Of a stretch of DNA of 17,458 nucleotides, positions 14,265 through 17,458 are shown one piece after another. The DNA comes from Actinomycetota bacterium. Its GTDB lineage: Bacteria > Actinomycetota > Actinomycetes > Streptosporangiales > Streptosporangiaceae. Both the position numbers and the translations under genes were made by a program. Within the stretch, counting starts at the first letter, position 1. Each line of letters starts with the position of its first letter. Location of the stretch: NCBI GenBank assembly GCA_003140115.1, contig PLIQ01000382.1, positions 1 to 17,458 on the forward strand, given 5' to 3'. The notes under the pieces are model-generated. The model saw nothing but the letters and a program-made list of their open reading frames with translations. It was not told where the DNA came from and did not search any database.

Positions 14265-14602
14265 GATCGTGGACTGCTATCTCGTTGTGTGAGCATCCCG
14301 AGTAAGGTGCCGTTGCGGCGTGTCTGTACTCGTGATGTGGTTCAGTGACTTGCAGCGGTTCCGCCTGGCCTGCTGTCGGTGAAGATCTGCCGGTTTTGCG
14401 GCTTTCGCGGCTGGGCTGGGTGTCTCGGTTGCCTGGTCGATGTCACTTTGTACCTGTTCTTGCAGGTACGTTGCGTCATCGACCAGGTCGGGCTTGCTGG
14501 ACAAATAGGACGATATGAGATCTAACGGACATCGGCTCACGGCACGCCGCAAACTCGCCTTATTTCGGGATGCTCACGTGAGCGAGGTACCGGTCCACGG
14601 TC
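14265..14602. repeat. MITE-like segment with long imperfect inverted repeats
   Basis: The left arm (14265 to about 14336) and the reverse complement of the right arm (about 14533 to 14602) align over roughly 70 nt with two or three 1-nt gaps. Exact blocks include CGTGGAC, GTGAGCATCCCGA, TAAGG and TTGCGGCGTG; I estimate about three quarters identity. The arms flank roughly 200 bp with no transposase. No target-site duplication is evident at either end. It could be a MITE, or two decayed copies of one IS end in opposite orientation. I do not recognise the family. Confidence 0.6.
14432..14487. repeat. Two-part exact hairpin (11 bp + 7 bp)
   Basis: CCTGGTCGATG (14432-14442) pairs with CATCGACCAGG (14477-14487), and GTACCTG (14450-14456) pairs with CAGGTAC (14463-14469), all on the same dyad. 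A 7x7 internal loop and a 6-nt TTCTTG terminal loop complete it. All 18 stem pairs are Watson-Crick. It lies inside the inverted-repeat element, slightly off its centre. No T-run follows, and the nearest genes on either side end well away from it. Confidence 0.8.
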
Positions 14603-14755
14603 ATCCCGGCCGATCGCCTAGGCGCCGTCGCGGCAGCGGCCATATTCGCCGCCACCGCGGTACCGCTGGCCCCAGGATCACCGCAAGCCTCCGGAACGCA
14701 GGCGGCTGCCGGGCAGCGGTTGAACCCGGCCCTCAGACGACCGCGCTAACCCAAC

Positions 14756-14770
14756 CTGGTGCGCCACCAG
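14756..14770 (-). terminator. Possible terminator of the nfeD-SPFH operon
   Basis: CTGGTG (14756-14761) and CACCAG (14765-14770) form a perfect 6-bp stem with a CGC loop, 4 nt beyond the SPFH stop codon (14775-14777) on the minus strand. The stem is short and there is no T-run, so this is tentative. Confidence 0.35.
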
Positions 14771-14774
14771 CTCA

Positions 14775-16037
14775 CTAGCTCACGGGCTCGCTGCCGTTGG
14801 CCGGCGGCGGGTCCTGCGGTACCGCGGGCACATCGGCCGGGGTACGGTCCCAGGCGGCCAGCGGGTCGGCGGAACCGAGCGGATCGCCGAGGTTCACGCC
14901 GGGCACGGTGGCGGCGAGCATGGACGTCAGGGCGGCGGCCGTCGCGGCAGGGTCAAGGCCGGTCGCGGCGGCGGCCGGTGGCGTGGCTTCGACGGACAGC
15001 TCGGCCGCCCGGTCCGGGGTGGTGCCGGGCGCGGGCTCCGGGGTGGTGCCGGGGGCCGGCGAGGCGCTGATCGCGGGGCGCCCGTCGGCGGCGGGTACGG
15101 CCGGCGGTTGGCGCCGGTCCTTATCCCTGGCCCGGGGGCTAGCCTCGGCACCCGCGCCGGGTGAGTCCCCGCCGCCGAAGGCGCTGGCGACCGACCTCAG
15201 CGCGGTGGTCACCTCGCTCGGGATGACCCAGAACGTGTTGCCGGCCCCCTGGGCGAGCTGCGGCAGCGTCTGCAGGTACTGGTAAGCCAGCAGCTTGGGA
15301 TCGGGGTCGTTCTCGTGCACGGCCTGGAAGACGGCGGCGATGGCCTGCGCCTGGCCCTCGGCGCGCAGGATCGCGCCCTGCTTGGCCCCCTCGGCGGTCA
15401 AGATGGCGCTCTGCTTCTCGCCCTCCGCGGTAAGGATCTTGGACTGCCGGACACCCTCGGCGGTCAAGATGGCGGCGCGCTTCTCTCGCTCGGCGCGCAT
15501 CTGCTTCTCCATCGCGTCCTTGACCGACTTCGGCGGGTCGATGGCCTTGATCTCCACCCGGGTGACCCGGATACCCCACTTCCCCGATGCGTCGTCCAGG
15601 ACGCCGCGCAGCAAGGCGTTGATCTTGTCGCGCGAGGTCAGCGTCTGCTCAAGATCCATGGACCCGATCACGCTGCGCAGCATCGTCGCGGTGATCTGCT
15701 CGATCGCCTGGATGTAGTTGACGATCTCGTAGTCCGCCGCGCGCGGATCGGTGACCTGGAAGAACAGCACCGTGTCGATGAGCACCACCAGGTTGTCCTC
15801 GGTGATCACCGGCGCGCCATTGAACGAGACGACCTGCTCACGCAGGTCGATGATGGGCTTCACCCGGTCGATCATCGGGATGACGAAATTCATCCCGGGT
15901 TCCAGCGTCTTGCGGTAGCGGCCGAGCCGCTCGACGTTGCGTGCGCGGGCCTGCGGCACGATCCGTATCGACCGCACCACCGTGATGACCACGAAGATCG
16001 CGACGATGGCCGCGATGATGGATTCAGCCAGGACCAT
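14775..16037 (-). CDS. SPFH/band-7 (stomatin/QmcA-like) membrane protein
   Basis: A 420-residue protein of the stomatin/prohibitin/flotillin/HflK family. Residues 3-23 are one N-terminal membrane helix. Residues about 24-185 are the SPFH domain, with IRIVPQARARNVERLGRY, LEPGMNFVIPMID and the RDKINALLRGVLDDASGKWGIRVTRVEIKAI block. Residues 190-230 are a coiled coil with four hendecad repeats of the type AAILTAEGxxQ. From about 290 to the end is a Pro/Ala-rich tail of 130 residues, longer than in QmcA, with a PAPGTTP[E/D] duplication (DNA 15013-15053). In the family these proteins form ring-like membrane assemblies that scaffold membrane domains or hold proteases. The ATG at 16037 has GGGAG 5 nt upstream and follows the nfeD stop by 2 nt. 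The upstream extension of the frame, to 16466, overlaps nfeD and is discarded. Confidence 0.95.
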   Translation of the reverse strand: MVLAESIIAAIVAIFVVITVVRSIRIVPQARARNVERLGRYRKTLEPGMNFVIPMIDRVKPIIDLREQVVSFNGAPVITEDNLVVLIDTVLFFQVTDPRAADYEIVNYIQAIEQITATMLRSVIGSMDLEQTLTSRDKINALLRGVLDDASGKWGIRVTRVEIKAIDPPKSVKDAMEKQMRAEREKRAAILTAEGVRQSKILTAEGEKQSAILTAEGAKQGAILRAEGQAQAIAAVFQAVHENDPDPKLLAYQYLQTLPQLAQGAGNTFWVIPSEVTTALRSVASAFGGGDSPGAGAEASPRARDKDRRQPPAVPAADGRPAISASPAPGTTPEPAPGTTPDRAAELSVEATPPAAAATGLDPAATAAALTSMLAATVPGVNLGDPLGSADPLAAWDRTPADVPAVPQDPPPANGSEPVS

Positions 16038-16039
16038 GG

Positions 16040-16474
16040 CTACTCCCGGGGATAGACAAGCGCGGTAGCGCCCTTGATCTGCATGACGTCGACCTTGGTG
16101 CCGACCGGGATCACGAGCGATTCGTCCAGGTAGGGGCGCGAGGACCATTCCTCGCCTTCGATGCGAACCCGCCCGCTGTGCTCGTTCACTTCTTCCAGGA
16201 CAATCGCCGAACGGCCGACCAGGGCGGCGACTCCCGTGCGCAGCATCGGCGCCTGCTTGAGGTGCCGGATCGCGACCGGGCGGACGACGCCGAGCCCGGC
16301 TCCGGCCGCGACGACGAACGCGGCCAGCTGGACCCCCAAGTCGAGGTGGAACGCGCCGACCGCGGCTGCGACCAGCGCCGCGACCGCGATCAGGCCGAAG
16401 GCGAACGTCATGGTCAGCAGCTCGGCGACGCCAAGTACCGCTGCCACGATCAGCCACACGATCCAAGACACCAT
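16040..16474 (-). CDS. NfeD-like membrane protein with OB-fold domain
   Basis: A 144-residue short-form NfeD protein. The N-terminal half holds three hydrophobic helices (about 3-22, 24-42 and 47-66). The C-terminal half (about 80-142) is the soluble OB-fold domain, with GVAALVGRSAIVLEEV, then SGRVRIEGEEWSSRP and IPVGTKVDVMQIKG ending in the usual LVYP. NfeD proteins work beside an SPFH partner, and the gene order nfeD then SPFH with a 2-nt gap reproduces the standard operon. The ATG at 16474 is chosen because GGAG lies 5 nt upstream and the first helix begins right after it; an upstream in-frame start near 16537 adds 21 polar residues with no support. No NfeD-type serine protease domain is present, so the short form is probably a structural partner. 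Confidence 0.93.
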   Translation of the reverse strand: MVSWIVWLIVAAVLGVAELLTMTFAFGLIAVAALVAAAVGAFHLDLGVQLAAFVVAAGAGLGVVRPVAIRHLKQAPMLRTGVAALVGRSAIVLEEVNEHSGRVRIEGEEWSSRPYLDESLVIPVGTKVDVMQIKGATALVYPRE

Positions 16475-16502
16475 GGCCGCTCCGCTGAATGCTTCTGCCT
16501 TG

Positions 16503-16508
16503 AGAGTA
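16503..16508 (-). promoter_or_regulatory. Possible -10 box (TACTCT) for nfeD
   Basis: On the minus strand TACTCT fits TANNNT and lies 28 nt before the nfeD ATG, leaving room for a short leader with the GGAG ribosome binding site. No -35 at normal spacing was recognised. Confidence 0.3.
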
Positions 16509-16603
16509 TCCCCCCTCGCGATGGGTTCGTATCGCAACCCGGCTGCGTCACTTGCCGCACCTCGATACCGGGAGTTATCGGTTCAATACCGCCCGATTAT
16601 GTG

Positions 16604-16620
16604 CAATTGATGACAATTGA
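16604..16620. promoter_or_regulatory. Paired CAATTGA sites in the divergent intergenic region
   Basis: CAATTGA occurs at 16604-16610 and again at 16614-16620, exactly 10 bp apart, so on one face of the helix. Each contains the palindrome CAATTG, and the second runs into TTGACC (16617-16622), a good -35-like hexamer facing right. This is the most AT-rich spot of the 241-bp region between nfeD and the last gene. It looks like an operator or activator site; no -10 at normal spacing after TTGACC is convincing, while TACACT at 16654-16659 is the best TANNNT box. Confidence 0.35.
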
Positions 16621-16686
16621 CCGTCTCGGTCCTACGGGGGATTTCTCCCGACCTACACTCGTGAGGTAAGGCATGTCCTGCGGCGT

Positions 16687-16702
16687 GGCTGGGTAACCAG
16701 CC
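16687..16702 (+). promoter_or_regulatory. Small hairpin next to the ribosome binding site of the last gene
   Basis: GGCTGG and CCAGCC form a perfect 6-bp stem with a GTAA loop, ending one base before the AGGAGGT ribosome binding site (16704-16710). The hairpin leaves the site exposed but could stall or guide initiation. Its role is not established. Confidence 0.35.
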
Positions 16703-16715
16703 CAGGAGGTACCTG

Positions 16716-17458
16716 GTGGAACGTGGCGACACCGGCCTGGGCCGCGATGCCTATGGCCTGCCCAGGCGAAGACGCCTGGGTGATCGCCGCGCCTACCGGC
16801 CGGACGACGACGCGGGTCCGGACGCGCCGGACGACGACGACGACGAGTACGGCCAGCTGCTGCGACGCCCCGGGGAAAGGCCGCTCCAGCCGGGCCGTTC
16901 GCGCATGCGGCCGCCGCCGGGCCGCTTCTCGCCGCCTCCCGCAGACCCGGCCGACGGCTTCGCACCCAACCGCGCGCCGGGCAACGGCGCTCCCATGACC
17001 ACGGGCCCTGCGAACGGCGGCCTGATGAACGGGGGGACGGCGAACGGCGGGCCGATGCCCGGGGGCGCGGCGAACGGCGGGCCGATGCCCGGGCGCCAGT
17101 ACCGGCTGCCGAACGGGCGCCGGGTGCCGTCGCGCGCCGACCGTCCGTACCGCCCGCAGGCGCCAGGCCCCGGGAACGGAATGCGGGGACCATGGGATCA
17201 GCCCGGTCCGGGGCAGCCCCCGGGCCAGGATCCGCTCGGAAGCAGCTGGCGGCAACCGCCCCGACCGCAGGCGCCCGCCGGGCCACCTCCGGGCACCGAT
17301 GGAGACCCATCGATCCACGGCCACGCCCCCGGGACTCACGGGATGCCAGGGGCTCCTGGAATGCCGGGGGCTTCCGGGATGCCGGGGGCTTCCCGGGTTT
17401 CGGATGGTTCTCGGTTTCCGGGTGGCTCGGGGTTCGCGGGAGGTCCCGCGGGTTCGGG
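16716..17458 (+). CDS. Pro/Gly-rich low-complexity protein, N-terminal part (3' end outside window)
   Basis: A GTG start at 16716 lies 6 nt after a perfect AGGAGG (16704-16709), and the frame stays open for 247 codons to the window end. The visible part begins ERGDTGLGRDAYGLPRRRR, then an acidic run (PDDDAGPDAPDDDDDEYG) and then proline, glycine and asparagine-rich sequence. Two in-frame tandem repeats occur: a 10-residue unit of the ANGGPMPGGA type (16981-17100) and G-M-P-G-A-[P/S] three times (17340-17393), which resembles a collagen-like G-x-x-G-x-x run. No signal peptide, membrane helix or enzyme motif appears in this part. Many actinobacterial membrane and cell-division proteins have such disordered cytoplasmic N-termini; what follows is unknown. 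It is divergent from nfeD. Confidence 0.75.
   Translation, partial: MERGDTGLGRDAYGLPRRRRLGDRRAYRPDDDAGPDAPDDDDDEYGQLLRRPGERPLQPGRSRMRPPPGRFSPPPADPADGFAPNRAPGNGAPMTTGPANGGLMNGGTANGGPMPGGAANGGPMPGRQYRLPNGRRVPSRADRPYRPQAPGPGNGMRGPWDQPGPGQPPGQDPLGSSWRQPPRPQAPAGPPPGTDGDPSIHGHAPGTHGMPGAPGMPGASGMPGASRVSDGSRFPGGSGFAGGPAGS
16981..17100 (+). repeat. 30-bp tandem repeat, four copies, inside the last gene
   Basis: Copies start at 16981, 17011, 17041 and 17071. The last two share 23 exact bases (CGAACGGCGGGCCGATGCCC and the next three), and the first is the most diverged. They encode ten-residue units rich in Asn, Gly, Met and Pro. Confidence 0.8.
17340..17393 (+). repeat. 18-bp tandem repeat, three copies, inside the last gene
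   Basis: Copies at 17340, 17358 and 17376 of GGGATGCCGGGGGCTTCC with one to four differences. They encode G-M-P-G-A-P or G-M-P-G-A-S. Confidence 0.85.

Larger units (their letters stand above)
14188..14774. other. 587-bp gene-free stretch with a palindromic element
   Basis: This stretch has lower GC and less third-position bias than its neighbours. It holds the inverted-repeat element 14265-14602 and the hairpin 14432-14487. It is open on the minus strand from 14552 to 14277 (91 codons from a TTG start), but codon usage is unlike neighbours and the frame runs through the exact hairpin, so I do not call it a gene. Between 14603 and 14745 one plus frame lacking a start codon reads VIPADRLGAVAAAAIFAATA and might be a scrap of a former gene. 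No tRNA or intact transposase is seen. Confidence 0.6.

Noticed and set aside
14432..14487. Integron attC site
   Set aside because: The dyad looks similar in size, but the conserved RYYYAAC and GTTRRRY core boxes are not present (GTTGCGT fails) and there is no integrase or cassette.
14277..14552. Minus-strand 91-codon open frame inside the palindromic element
   Set aside because: It starts at TTG without a ribosome binding site, has codon usage unlike the neighbours and runs through the exact hairpin and both inverted arms. I recognise no family in the product.
16038..16466. N-terminal extension of the SPFH frame
   Set aside because: It overlaps nfeD entirely and is low-complexity Arg/Gly; the ATG at 16037 has a good ribosome binding site and starts right before the membrane helix.

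Overview
The window is very GC-rich, with strong third-position GC bias. It shows GTG starts, stop/start overlaps (GTGA at 8748-8751) and several TANNNT -10 boxes 6-8 nt before a start codon, as in leaderless transcripts. Gene content (E. coli-type IlvD, MenA, class II fumarase, VapC, a NERD membrane protein, NfeD+SPFH) fits a soil-type Actinomycetota chromosome. I cannot name the genus.

Layout. At the left edge is the 3' end of a VapC-like PIN toxin gene (+), followed by an aldo/keto reductase (+). The reductase meets a three-gene minus-strand group at a strong 16-bp hairpin (1331-1367) that can terminate both sides. In transcription order that group is an amidase-signature hydrolase, an unrecognised multi-pass membrane protein and a seven-bladed kelch-like propeller protein. 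Divergent from the amidase runs a plus-strand series: a membrane-anchored NERD protein, dihydroxy-acid dehydratase (ilvD), a GNAT acetyltransferase translationally coupled to it, menA, fumarase (fumC) and a MIP/aquaporin channel that starts 1 nt after the fumC stop. A plus-strand gene for a tail-anchored helix-turn-helix protein follows. Then comes a 587-bp gene-free stretch holding an unusual palindromic element. Beyond it, nfeD and an SPFH/band-7 gene form a minus-strand operon. Divergent from these, an unfinished Pro/Gly-rich low-complexity protein runs off the right edge.

How genes work together. The clearest pairs are ilvD-GNAT (4-bp overlap), fumC-aquaporin (1-bp gap) and nfeD-SPFH (2-bp gap, the classical membrane quality-control/microdomain pair). 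The ilvD-menA-fumC stretch is a housekeeping assortment: branched-chain amino acids, menaquinone and the TCA cycle.

I found no complete new defence, mobile or biosynthetic system. The best candidates for something undescribed are (i) the 14265-14602 element, with about 70-nt imperfect inverted arms around an exact 18-bp two-part hairpin; (ii) a solo IS200/IS605-like end at the aquaporin stop codon, so that the HTH gene sits between two mobile-element-like relics; and (iii) several proteins that keep a fold but seem to lack canonical catalytic residues (NERD, kelch propeller).
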